Shown piece by piece: positions 43,901 through 56,822 of a DNA stretch of 64,000 nt. Position numbers and translations under genes: made by a program. The first letter of the stretch is position 1. Each line of letters opens with the position of its first letter. Origin of the DNA: Trichoplax adhaerens (taxonomy: Eukaryota > Placozoa > Uniplacotomia > Trichoplacea > Trichoplacidae). The stretch is taken from assembly GCF_000150275.1 (NCBI RefSeq), contig NW_002060944.1, positions 7,454,735 to 7,518,734 of the forward strand, read 5' to 3'. The notes under the pieces were generated by a model. It was not told the origin of the DNA. It was given only the letters and a program-made list of their open reading frames with translations, and searched no databases.

Positions 43901-44149
43901 AGGAGATGGAGCAATTGAAAGTAAAACTTTATTAAGAATAACCGTAAATTAATACTTGTCTATAGATGATTTTATCCTATCTTACGTTAGTAATAGCATT
44001 TAATCCAAGAATTGCAATGGAGGATACAAAATTTATAAAAATACAATCATTGAAATCAAAATTCATTGAGTACCGGTAATCTATCTCAACCGGAAGGAGT
44101 ACGCTTGTATCAAACTTTAAATAGAGAATTACATCCATGGATAGCATCA

Positions 44150-45600
44150 ATCAACAGACTAACAGATGGCATATTAAATTAAATCTCTATTACCAACCAA
44201 TCTACGGAGTCATTTGTCTAGTTTAAACATAATTTGATATCACTTTATCGAAAAGTAATAAATATCGTTTTGTGTACTCGCATAAAATCGCATCCTTCGA
44301 AGGCATTAACTCGTTTACAACAGGCCTGATAGAGATAGAAGATGAAGTAGGATAGTTTCTATTAAAGTAATATAATTTGCTTAGGTTTTATATAAGGAAT
44401 GATGTCATTTTATCTAATGAGTAGTTAGAGTCATTGCATATAAAATGAATAGCATCGATTCATTAGAATAGGCCTGGCAGAGGTGGAGAATGAGATAGCC
44501 TCCACTAAAACTGTGGCTTAGCCTTAGTAGAATATTACAGGCAGAGCACTAGTTCATATTCTGTATAACTGATTTTTATTCAGTCTTGTTCGGGAACTAG
44601 AATAGATCTTGAAGGACTAAATAATAGCAAAATTAAATCAAATGCCCTTTACTAACGAGCCTAAACGTTAATTTAGGTAACTTTCAATATAAAATAATAT
44701 CACTATATCTAAAAAGCAATTAGTATTATTCCATATACTGGTGTAAAATTTGGATATCACTGATTCATTTAGCATAGGCCTGACAGAGATGGAAGACGAA
44801 ATAAATTCCATTAAAACTATTGCCTAGCTTTGGAGAGATACTACAGAAAGCGCACTAGTTCTTATTTTGTATAGAGTAACTATATCACTCAATCTTTTTC
44901 AGGAACTAGAATAGATCTAAAAAGATACTAAACTAAATCAAAGCTCGTTTACTAACGAGCTTTAAGTACAAAACGACACCATTTTCCCTGAAGAGCAGAT
45001 AATATCGTAGTACAAGCATATACCCGTATGAAAATCACGCCGTTTTGATAGCATTAATTCACTCAGAATAGGTCTGGTAGAAATGGAAGATTAGGTAGTT
45101 TCCATCAAAACTATTAGATGGCCTTAATGAAATACCACCGATAGCATAGTACTCTATAATCGATATCACCCAATCTTATCTAGTAACTAGAATACATCTT
45201 GAAGGACTAAAAGATGGTAAATTAAATCAAAGCTCGTTTACTAACGAGCCTAAAGAGTAGTTTATATAGTTTGAATATAAAATAATATCGCCTTAGCTGC
45301 AGAGTAATTAATATAGATGATATAGATAAAGCATACTTTTTAATGATATCGATTTATTTAGGACAAGCCCAGTAGAGATAGAGTAAATTCAATTTAACTA
45401 TTATCGAGCCTTGTCTAAATACTGCAGATAGTACCGTAGCTTATATTCTGTGTGACTGATATCAATCAATCTTATCCTATAATTCTATATCGTAGATCTT
45501 AAAAAGACTAACAGATGCTAATTAAATGAAAGCTCGTTACTAGCAAGCCAGAATAGAAATAATCTGAATAGAGATTTGTATAGTTTTAATTAAATAGGTA
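44150..45600. repeat. ~300-bp tandem repeat carrying a GCTCGTT hairpin
   Basis: The landmark TTTACTAACGAGC recurs at 44648, 44948 and 45237, with a degraded copy at about 45537 (periods 300, 289 and 300 bp). In the better copies it is a perfect hairpin, arms GCTCGTT and AACGAGC around loop TACT. Each unit also carries CTAGAATAGATCTTGAAGGA, TTAAATCAAA, ATTCA-TTAGAATAGGCCTG and AGAGATGGAAGA. The first copies from about 44150 are more diverged. Confidence 0.88.
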
Positions 45601-48600
45601 GATGATATCACTTTCTGGTATCGAGCGATTAAAAGAAATTTCAGTTAATATTTCATTTACATTGATGTTACATAATCCTATTAAGCGATTAGAAACATTA
45701 TATGTATAACCAGGAAATCTAGCGTATTGAAATCCTTGGATGAACACAATCAAATATAAACTAGAATTGCAATATAATAAATAGTCTATAAATATCCTAA
45801 AAGAACTAATGCTACTCAAAGATGGCTAATGTTCACGTTCAATTAATGGTCAGATTCTAGTATACTTAAATGAGCTTACTCAATTATGGTTAGCGATTAC
45901 AATATAAAGATAGGAAACAATTTAATCTAGACTCTTTAATATAAAAATTAACATCTACATAGTAATTAGTAAGATAATGTATATGTAATTGATATCTGAA
46001 ACAGGTCCTATGGAGCTCGAAAATAGTTGACTATTATGAATTGTCATGTCTAAACGGCAATTAGTATCATCATATTTGCAAATGATGCCATTTTGGTGAT
46101 ATTTAGTTATTAGGACCCATCATACAAAATTAGAGAAATATTCCAACTTTTTCAACTTGGAGGATATTTGGATAGTAATAGATTATTTGAGTACATTATT
46201 CCATTCAATCTTCTGATATGGTACCTGGTGCATAAGCCATTTAAGTTTATAAGTCTTTTTGCACTCTCTATTGCTCAGTCAATGTTACTAAAAGTCCAAT
46301 TCTTTATTATGCTTCTACTGTATGTTTCAACTGCCTATGAACTCCATTTTGCAAATATGATGACATACTTCATAAATGTCCGTAATTCCTAGGTCATCTA
46401 GGATACTAAAAGTTATAGTGTCCAACATCCAGTGCAAATGGACATTTCTACCTGATTAACTATTTTAATAAATCAAGGTTTTAATGTTTCATTTTTTCAT
46501 ATCGTTTAAAGTATTTTTACTTTCTGCAGTTTTTCTATTACTTTATGACTTGCAATTTCTACCAACCTATATAAAATAGTTATGCTGTATATATATATAC
46601 CTGTAACAAAAATTCGCTTATGTTCATATTCATCATATTTCTTTGTCATCGCTAGGAGATACAGGTAGCTATTTATTACGCATTTAAAAACCCTTGATAC
46701 TAATACAAAGTTTAGTACTTCAGCTGATCATAGATAAATTATCACATTCAGATAGATGTTTTAAGTTTTACCTGCAGATATGCCCCATGATTGCAATTTA
46801 TAGATCTATTTATTTTCTACTTAACAATCCGTTATGACACTCTACAGTTTTAGACATTTCTATATTTACTTATTATTTCTCTTTATCATTGCCGTAAATG
46901 CATGGTATCATCTTTCCTAGAAATATCGATACATTATAGAATAAAACTATAACATTAAAGTAAAAATTATACCGGCAATTTTTATGACATCATCTATTTA
47001 TAAAGTTATAGTTATTAATATCACAGTATTTTCTAATTTGTTCATTACACAAGGTCATGAATATTGGCACTATCTTTAGTAATCATTACTGTCTTGCCCA
47101 GAAAAGATCGAAAGGAATCTCATTACTACTCTAATGATTGATTTTGTCCTACTTTACCATTCATAACAATTGATTTCATCTTTTATGCTATCCAAATAGC
47201 CATTTTGGGCTTGGCATAGGAAATCAATTGGACAATAGATTAACGTGAAAATATCGCCATAGCTACTCACTATACGTTGACTATGACGTCAGGATTTTAT
47301 TAATTATGATTATTTATATAAGGAAGGTAAATAATTTTTCAGAACAATCACTATTACCTTATCAAAGTGTTGTTATTGAGGGCCCCTAGGTGGTCACTTT
47401 GTAGTATTAATGGGTAGTATATTGACTGTGGATATTTTTAAACCCAAACTATGAAGAATTACGTCTTTTAAAAAGAAGATAGCTGATTATAGAAAATAGT
47501 CTATCTATTTCCATGACAAAAGCTGCTACCATTTTATACGGTATCTTACTTGTATAGAGAGACAGCAGAAACACCAGTGATTGTGCATGACGTAAAATCC
47601 ATATTCTTTTGCATGTAATCTTGTCTAGTCCTAGACTTATCCTCTAATTCTGTATAGACGACCGCGTCGTTCATCGCAGTATTTTGTCACATAATTAGAC
47701 TGTAATAGAGTCTATTGATAATTATTAATAGGATAAGTTGCGATCGAGAATTTTTTAATTCTTGACTAGGAAACAAAGCTGTACTGTAGCCTTCGCGTAT
47801 TTATCAAACTAATCAATCAATTAATTATTCTACACAGTTCTATCAGAAAATCAAATTGTAAGCAGAAGAAAATTATACATTTCAATCGGTCTTACTTTTT
47901 ATATTGAAATTGATTTCCAGTTAATATTATCATCAATTCGGATTTTGAAAAATAAAGTAAAGAAAGAAGCATTGGTCCATTTCTGACAACAGGTAAGGAA
48001 ATGACTACTTGTTCAGTAGTTTTAGGCATCGAAAAAGATGGATCTCTTCTACCCAATTCGATTTTGTTTTACTATTTTATAAAGTAATCTTGATCTTTAA
48101 CATTAACGTTGACAGTTTAGTCTGGAAATTAGGATATTGCTTCTTCATCATAATAGACTCATTCGATGATCTAAAATTTATCCTTAACTTTTGAAAATCA
48201 GTTTATATCCTCCATTACAAGTAATTATTGAGAACTGAGTTGCGATAAGTTGTTGTTTTAGGGGGTTTAAATGTCTTCTGTTTGGCATAAAGCAGTAGCG
48301 TTGTTTTGATTCTCTCCTGTGGAATAGTATAGGAAATTCATGACAACATGGAATAGACCGGCAGTAGAAGTAGTAGTAATTGTCTTCCTAAATCGACATC
48401 TAGAAAGATTGTGTCAAAATAAATAAAGTAATCATTTAACATTCAAGGAACATTGATTTAGCGATCAGCCATAGGAAGGCTATACTTAAATAATTAATAT
48501 CAGTGTCGGTCAATCGATATTTCCTAATAACATTTTTCAACATTAGCTTTTGCTGTAAACTTAACAAGTATTTTAACATAAAATTGGGCGACTATTGGAC

Positions 48601-48660
48601 TATTTTTATCTCTAACGAAGAGAAGAAAGAGTCGATTAACGGTAAAATAATCTTTATTTC
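45600..48660. promoter_or_regulatory. TMC-B upstream region
   Basis: AT-rich sequence without recognisable exons. Just before the TMC-B start codon a pyrimidine-rich acceptor ends at 48662 (CTTTATTTCAG), 16 bases upstream of the ATG, which implies a non-coding 5' UTR exon somewhere in this stretch. Its donor could not be assigned. Confidence 0.35.
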
Positions 48661-48678
48661 AGATTTCTATCATTTATC

Positions 48679-51600
48679 ATGACTTCACGAGTTTATCCAC
48701 GCCAAACGTCGATCGAAATGAAGCCACGAAATGGCCCACCTGAATACAATCGAGGTAAGATTTGCTTTATTTGACTAATCATTATAAATTGATTATTGAA
48801 AAATTAATTTTTTCCTTACTTCGATGACAAATAGAGATATAGTTAACATAACAAGAGGATAGCATTAAGTTAATAGCCAACTCTTACTGAAATACATAGG
48901 ATTATCACACTCTTTAGAATTGAAATATTAGTGTTTCTATTTCCTATGTCTACAAACACCCACCAAAGTTAAAAGCATCCACGATCTTGTCTTAACTACA
49001 ATCTATTACAGTTGTAGAATGTAACTGTAGACAACATGGTGTTAAAAAACTATCAGAACTAAGAAATAGCTTGTTAAGTTCAATGATTATGCAATGGAGA
49101 CCCTATTGATTAGCAATATTCATATGCTGTCGGTACTCATTTTTCATCAAGTTGCAACGAGAATAACATTATCCGACTATAAGTCGCTTTATAAAGAGGC
49201 TTTTATCCGTCAAGATCCCTTTGTCAAGTGATCATAAATTGATATATTAACTATACTTAGATAATGCTTACCTAAAGATAGCCTTCTCCATAACTATTAC
49301 TTCGCCCAGTGTTAATAAATTAATATTCAAACTTCCTAGATACTGCTTTCCTAAAGAGCTGCTGTCTTCATCAATCTTACTTCGTTAAGTGTTAGTAAAT
49401 TGAAATTTGAACAACGTACACTTAATAACGTATACTTATTAGACATTACTTTCTTGTTAAAAATCGTTTTCTCCTACAATATCACTTTTTTAGGTGTTAA
49501 TAAGTTGCAAACTTAACTATACTTAGACACTACTTTCCTAAAGAGCTGCTGTCTTCGTCAAGTGTCAGTAAATTGATATATGAGAACGTATACTTACTAG
49601 ACACAACTTTCTTAAGAAACCACTTTTCTCGTTAATGCGCTTACTCAGTGTTAATAAATTAATAACTAAACTATGCTTAGACATTACTTTCCTAGAGAGC
49701 TGCTGTCTTCTTCAATATTATTACAGTACCAGCAAATTGATATTTTAACAACATATACTTAATGCATTATGCTTATTACACATTACTTTCTTATTAAAAT
49801 TGGGATACGTATCTAAGCAGCCTTCGCTACCACTTTGGATACATTTAAATAGTATTATTTTTGCTTAAAACCTCAGTGCGTTGTAGATATTCAATCAATG
49901 TAGATAAAATTTTACGATCCTTGGTACAATATTCAAGTTCAACTCTATTGCAATAATCTCTAAACTCTTCAAGTTTATATTGTGATATTGAACTCATTTT
50001 TGATAAAATACTCAGGGCTCTTTTGATATGAGTATCCCTCAGTTTTCATCTTGATATTTTAATAGTGAACTTTACAGATATTTCATCCAATTCGTTCTTG
50101 ACAGAACACTTAATCGTATTTGAATATGAGTTTTCTTCGTTTTATATTCCATTTTGCGACTTAATATTTAAATGGTTAACTTAAGAGACATCTTATCTAA
50201 CTCCTATTTGACGGAGTACTTTGAGAATAATTCGAACATGAATATCTCTCTGTTTTTATCTCTATATTTTGATCATAAATTTAACGGATATTTGCATCGA
50301 AATCATCCCTAAGAGAATAGCACAATCTACTTTAATATTTCGACGGCTAGTTGAACGGATATCAACTACAATTCGTAGCCTTCAATAGACTCTTCCAGCT
50401 TTACTGCATATCACTACTACCATCCAAGAATTAACCAAGTTTAAGAGTGAACTCTGCTGAGCAGAATATCCAAGTTCTTATTTTCTATATTCCATTTCAT
50501 TCATATCAATCCTGAATTCTTTCTATTAGAAATATCGCGATCAGAATTGCCTGGCTCACCCATGCATGATGAAACTAAACCGAATAAGCCTATCTTAAGG
50601 CATACTGATACTCGCACTGGTCTGCAGAGACGTAAAAGTTCTCTCTTAACTCAAATGTTACCAAGTCGACAAGCTGTCCAATCAGTTCCTGGTGCTAACT
50701 TAACACGTAAAACAATCGAAACGGAAAGGCGCCGTTCACTAGCGGCTCGATCATTAAGTCGTTTCCGATTGCAATCTGTGCCTGACGAAGCAGAAGAAGA
50801 AGAAGAAGATCAAAGCAATTATCACGAAAATCGCGTGAAATCAGGATTAGTTCGGCAATATGCATCCAGCATAAAGAAAAAACGTGAAGAGTATCAGTAA
50901 GTAATCACATCTAATAACATTAGCAACGCTATGGCATAGCTACTTTGAATAAAGGGATACATTTCCCTTTCCAATACAAGGTTGTAAACTAATTACAAAG
51001 AATGAACAGATAATTTTTTTTATTTACCTGGGTTAAAATAGGAGACTTCAAAGTGAAATGGCGTCAAAAAGGCCTCATCATATTCATAAAAAATATGGCG
51101 CAGTCAAAGATTTGGTAGGTTAAATAGCTTATTGCTAACTTAGAGTTTTCTAAGAATTCGATAGAATGATTCTGACTAAGTACAATTTTTAGCTCAATTT
51201 TAAACGATTCGTCCATTCGATAATGTCTTACTGAGTTCGCTACAGCGACTAGTTAAGTCTTAAAGAATTGGTATCTATTTTAGTGTAGTTTAAAGTGATG
51301 GATTAATCGATGTTTACCTTAAATTAAAACGAATCGGAATCCTTGCTAATCGATCTATTCACTTCTAGCTGGATCCAACCATGTCCAATACCCTCTACCG
51401 ATTATTTTCATAATTATTAATTATATTTTCAATAATCAGCTACAAATAATAGTAAAGACCCTATACAGCTATCAACTATTATTCGCCCATAATGGAGATA
51501 TTAACCTCCAATATGATTTAATCAATCCGATTTGCAAACTATTTCCTATCCCGTTACGATATCCTTTCACTAATTAATTATATAATATAGTATGCTCTTA

Positions 51601-54600
51601 TGAAATTGATATTTATTATACTATAATTTAGCTTTATGAATTCACTTTGACCCTCATTTTATTAACCTTTGGAAGGAATAATCTAAATGATGATCGCGAA
51701 ACTAGCCCCAAATTAGTGACTAATTTACTAAATGACATTAACATCCATTTGTAAGCCAATTTCTTTCTATCCATTTATAATTTACCATTATGAATTAATT
51801 GCGGTAGCCAAATCTGTCAGATTAATAAAGCTTACAGGAAATAAATTGAAATTATAATTGCTAAAATAGCCTCAAATTAGCGGTTAATTTACTAAACGTT
51901 ATCTAAATCTATCTGTAGGCTAATTTTTTCTAACTGCTTATGATATAAAGTTGTGAACTAATTATAGTAGTCAAATCTGATCAAACAGTAAACCCTTTAT
52001 TACTGTAATTTGAATTTGGATTTATTTATAATCTACTTTTCTTAACCTCCATAAATTAATATAAATCAAATGGATAAACGCTGCAATTTAATTTGATCGT
52101 TTCCTTCCATGAATGACATAAATATCGTCAATTAGGCACAAACCTTGCTATAAATTTTATAATAATTCGACTGTAAATTAGAAAAAATCGATGCCATATT
52201 ACTTTGTCAATCATTATCTAGAATACATAAAAGCTTTACTGTCTATGAGCTACAATATTCGCATACAAATTAGTTCCTATTTTATTTCACATTTTCACCT
52301 ATGAGAATATGAATACGCATTAAACGATGAAACAGAAAAAAAAAGTTAGATTTTAAATTCTCACGTACATCTTTTTCCCAATGTATAGAAGTGGAAATTA
52401 TTCAAGCAAAGATTGAAGGAAAACTTTACTTTTACACTGTGGAAATCGCATTTGAAAGAAATTGAAGGTATTGATAGATTATTTTAGTAATTAATCATGG
52501 TGACTATTACACTAAATAACTACATGAAATTTATCACTATAAATTGTAGTTTTATTCATTTATACCGGTATCCTATAGCTAGAATATTTAGCTAGAAAAT
52601 CACGTAGAATAAGTGTGCAAATAATTTTTCATAATGTTATCAATTTTTATTCGTAAGTGAATTCAGTTGAAGGTAGAATCAGCTTTAACTTGAAGCCTGC
52701 TATTTAAATCTAATATGCAAATTATCAAGTAAACTAATATTAAGTGTTATAAGTGTAGCTAAAGGCTCTTACCTCCTTTCATCTCTTTCCTAGGTCAATT
52801 TGGCAATGGCGTATTATCCTACTTCATCTTCCTCAAATGGTTATTCTTCCTTGATCTTTTACTCGGATTGCTTTGGTTTGGTTTTATTTGCATACCCGAA
52901 TTTCTATTAAATGATAACGTGATTGTTAGCGCCGATTATGTCACCTTTAATGTATCTCAAAGCATTGCAGCGACAGCATCAGGTGCTGGCATCTATTGCA
53001 GTTCGGACTATATCACAAATACCACTGCTAATACCAACCTATTTATTGTTATTATTAGCGGTAAAGTAAGTGCCTCCTTTCAATTATTTAGAATTATATC
53101 GATACAATTTATCTTCTAGTTAATCTTGTTACTAATGATGCTAAATTTATACTCATTTAATATTATTAGGGACAAATGGAATGTAGCCAACTCTTTTATG
53201 GCAATTATACTGCTGATGTTGTTCATACATCTGGGGTAGCATCGTATTTCAACGTTCCATTCGCCTACTTTATTATTACTTTAATCCATTTCGTCTTGAG
53301 TTTGATCCTTGTTGCACGCAAGTAAGTTATTGGACAAATATTGATATGGTAGAATTTACTTATGATTCATTATTTAAATTTAAATTTAGATTATGTCCTT
53401 ATTTAATTAAACTCTACCATTTTGAATGTGATTCTGTACCATCAATATGAAGATTATTATTATTATTGCACTTGAAATATCGTATTTGTAAACTCAAATA
53501 ATTTGTAATCCAGCTCTCTATTTAGATATACAGAGTTATACTTTCTTGTTCTTGAAAATACCATAGTTGTTAACTATAAATCATTGCTAATCCAGCGCTC
53601 TTTTTTAAATATGAAGGATAATACTTGCAGTTAGAATAATATAGCTATAGACTGCAAATCAATTCTAATCTAGCTCTCTTTTAAATAAAGAGAGCAATCA
53701 ATTTTTGCACTTGGAATATCATCACTGTAAACTATCGTTATTACTAACCCAGTTCTCGCACTTTAGATTTAGACAGTAATACTTTCTTAAAATTTTAAAA
53801 CGGAGCACATTTATAAACTATAAATCATTCCTGATTCATGCTCTTTCTTTAACTCCTATTAGCGCTTCAGAAACTTACAGAAAGAGTTACATAGAAGGTG
53901 GTGATACTATCCATCAGTACTGTAATAAAATTTTTGGCGGATGGGATTATTGCGTTTGTGAAGAAAAGGCGGCAGAATTAAAGAAGAAAAGTATTGCACA
54001 CGATATTAAGGTATGTACAATGGATAAAGTACTATGCAGCAACCAATACTGCAAAATTTCCATCTCTAGCGAGATCATAAGTAACAATCATTGCTTTATC
54101 CTCAGGTTGATTTAGCTGAAGAAATTCGAGCCATTAAAGCTAAGCAGCGAAGTAATGGAGAGAAACTTGTCATTTATTCCAAGCGTCTGGTATTAAATAT
54201 CGTCATTCTTGGCTTGTTGTGTGCAGCAGGTGTTGCAATTTACTATGCAGCTAATGAGACGATCCAGGTTTGTCAAATAGAATATATGACTTGATGGGTT
54301 AGCGTAGTAAAGTAGGAGGTAGTTACTAAAGGATTATTGTTATAGAGAGAGAGAGAGAGAGTACAGTACCGATAAAACCTGACAGCAATCAATTTGGATA
54401 GAAGATTTTGACTGTTGAACTAATTTGCTAAATTCTATTTCTTGGTTACAGAGTCAAACGACCAACGCCAGTTCCGGTTTCTTACAATTATTAAGGAATT
54501 ATGCAGCATCGCTAACACTTTCTGCATTAAATATTATCCTGCCTTGGTTCTTTACCTTACTTATTCAATATGAAAATTATAGCCCAAACTTTGAAATTCA

Positions 54601-56822
54601 GCTTACTCTAGTCAGGTATTAGATAATGACCATAATATCCTAAATTCTCTAATAAACGTCAAGCTCTAACGTATGGACAAGATTGCTTATATCATGTCTC
54701 CTTCCAAAGCAAGTCATGTTTATCCTATCCTTAATGCTATTTCCTCCATATTTTTAATAGAACTGTCTTTCTCAAGTTGGCTTCGGTAGTCGTTTTGTTA
54801 GCATCATTGTTCGCAGTTACTCGTACAGCAGCCTCATCAGGTGGATCAGACACTTTACTGGTTAGTATCTGCAAGTAATTAATAGTATGATTAAGAAATC
54901 TTATCAGGAGTGAATATAGACAGTAATAGCGTCCAATTTTTAACAACCATTAACTAAGAATAAAACGACAACGTTTTTCCAGTGTTTTAGCAGAAAGAAA
55001 TATCTCTTTCCATATGCAAAGTCATGATTTCAGTAAATGTGCTTTTAATTAGATTGTGTAAATCATGTCCAGTTAATGGTTATAAATTGTTTTTGCTAGT
55101 GCTGGGAAACTTATGTTGGCCAGGAATTATTCAAGCTCGTCATTATGAACTTTTTAGTGGTTGTCTTTGCAACTATCCTAGTCGAATTTCCTCAAAAGTA
55201 AGTTGATTTTTTATTCTTGACTGGCGATTAAATAATGTGCATTGCTAGTAAGCTAGTTTTTTAATATTCTCATTTTCACTATTTTGCTAAATGTAATTAA
55301 TCAAAATATATTTCATTATATAGGCTTGTAGCAGATAAGGTTAATTTCGAAAACTGCTGCCTTCAAATAAAAAGACCTGAATTTCAAATCCCTAAAAATG
55401 TACTAGATTTAGTATATGCACAAGTACTCTGCTGGTAAGATACGAATAATATTTCGGCTGAAAAAATGAACGATTAATCTTACAGTTACCCTGTTCTGTC
55501 CTCTATTCTACAACATAGGCTTGGTGCTTTCTACTGTCCCATGGTTCCCTTAATGGTTGTTGCTTCATTAATTATTATATTTTATGTTAAAAAGGTAAAC
55601 AAAAATGGAATATGGAATATGAAATTAAAATATTCCTTCAGATTTCCGACGAGAGCGGAGCTTCTTGGATATCAGTTGCATATATTTTGCAGTGCTGATT
55701 TTGTTTTCTTTCCTTAATCCTATTGCAGATTAGTCTTGTGTATAATAATCAGCCATCGCAGCGCCCATATCGTGCATCAAAATCCAATTCATTCTTCATG
55801 TTACTTTTAATCATCTCCTTCTTCTTGGCGGCCTTTCCAGTTGGCTATGGTTGGACTAGGTTAGTAGCTAAGATAATACTGAATTGTACTTGATCATGCT
55901 TTAATTAATATAAAATTTTCCTTTGATTTTGTACTGTAGCAGAGAGCTTATAATATTCTCTCTAATAAGACAAATAGATCCATGTTATAAAATAGCTAAG
56001 CTGTCTTTAATTATCTTGCCTCTAGTTTAACTCCTTCCAAGCAATGTGGACCATATAGGTAAGATTTTCTTTTGAATCATACTATAGCCGTATTGTAAAT
56101 TGCATTTTCAAGTAATGAAATATAAAAATGATATATATTCCTTTGTTCCTTGAAATCTTGTGTATAGGAGCCAAACAACTGTGATTACCGCTATTACTAC
56201 CATTATGAGCAACAATTTACCTTCAGGACTTTGGAACTTTATTAACTTCATCTTCTCAGCTGGATTTGTCATCCCATTAATTCTAGTGATGTTGTAAGTA
56301 ATAAACTAAATTGTATTATCTTTCCATATGTAAGCAAATCCACTAAAGTTACCGTATCATCGAATCAATAGCTTAAAATTATTTCCAACTCTATAGCAAA
56401 ACCAACCTTAAGATTCAGTTCGAAAATCGCCTTTCTAATATATATGTAACATTTTATTTTTTTCTTATAGCTTGGGCATATACTATTTCCGGTCGTTAGC
56501 TAGAGCTCGTAGTCTTAAAATTCAATTATTGAAAGAGCAGCTAGTCATGGTAAGGATAATATAGATATTAGAATTAATTGTGGAATTTTTAAGCCTAGGC
56601 GGAAAATAACTATGATCATGCATAACCTTTAGTTTTGAAAATATATAAAATGAATAAATTGTATGGTATCATAACTAATCAATGATGAAATATAAATAAT
56701 AGGAAGGAAAAGATAAATCTTTCTTGCTAGAACAAATCAGTAAAGCAGAAGGTTTAGATGAAATTGAAGAAGAAGGTGAAGATAATTATAAAAATGTTAA
56801 AATGGAGGAAGATCGAGTTTAG
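48679..56822 (+). CDS. TMC-B, transmembrane channel-like protein
   Basis: Eighteen in-phase exons: 48679-48754, 50530-50896, 51042-51114, 52389-52467, 52794-53065, 53170-53321, 53863-54010, 54106-54267, 54452-54615, 54761-54860, 55100-55197, 55324-55434, 55519-55594, 55729-55859, 56026-56058, 56168-56293, 56471-56549, 56703-56822; 2367 bases, 788 residues. N-terminus basic and Ser/Arg-rich with an acidic run (EAEEEEEDQ), then YASSIKKKREEYQ. TM1 begins GQFGNGVLSYFIFLKWLFFL; the first extracellular loop carries N-glycosylation motifs (NVS, NTT) and cysteines; GWDYCVCEEKAAELKKKSIA precedes the next TM pair; the TMC signature reads CWETYVGQELFKLVIMNFLV; then PEFQIPKNVLDLVYAQVLCW; a 33-base microexon supplies SLTPSKQCGPY; the tail is acidic. 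It lies upstream of paralogue TMC-C in the same orientation and divergent from TMC-A. Confidence 0.96.
49260..49800. repeat. ~150-190-bp repeats in TMC-B intron 1
   Basis: CTAAAGAGCTGCTGTCTTC recurs at about 49358, 49545 and 49699, each preceded by ACTATGCTTAGACATTACTT-like sequence and followed by GTGTTAGTAAATTGA. An interleaved half-unit (ACGTATACTTA, TTAGACATTACTTTCTT) also repeats. Confidence 0.82.
49990..50350. repeat. ~100-115-bp repeats in TMC-B intron 1
   Basis: GAGTATCCCTCAGTTTTCATC (50031), a diverged copy at about 50128 and another at about 50241 are each followed by TTGATATTTTAAT-GTGAACTT and CAGATATTTCATC-AATTC. Copies have drifted and are tentative in detail. Confidence 0.65.
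53490..53850. repeat. Five-copy ~80-bp tandem repeat in a TMC-B intron
   Basis: A CTAATCCAGCTCTC-type landmark recurs near 53508, 53588, 53667, 53745 and 53830 (78-85 bp apart), with TTTAAAT-AAGAGA and ACTTGAAATATC / GTAAACTATAAATCATT between. It fills most of the intron between the exons at 53321 and 53863. Confidence 0.82.
54345..54361. repeat. (GA)n microsatellite
   Basis: A short perfect GA run in the intron between TMC-B exons 8 and 9. Confidence 0.85.
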
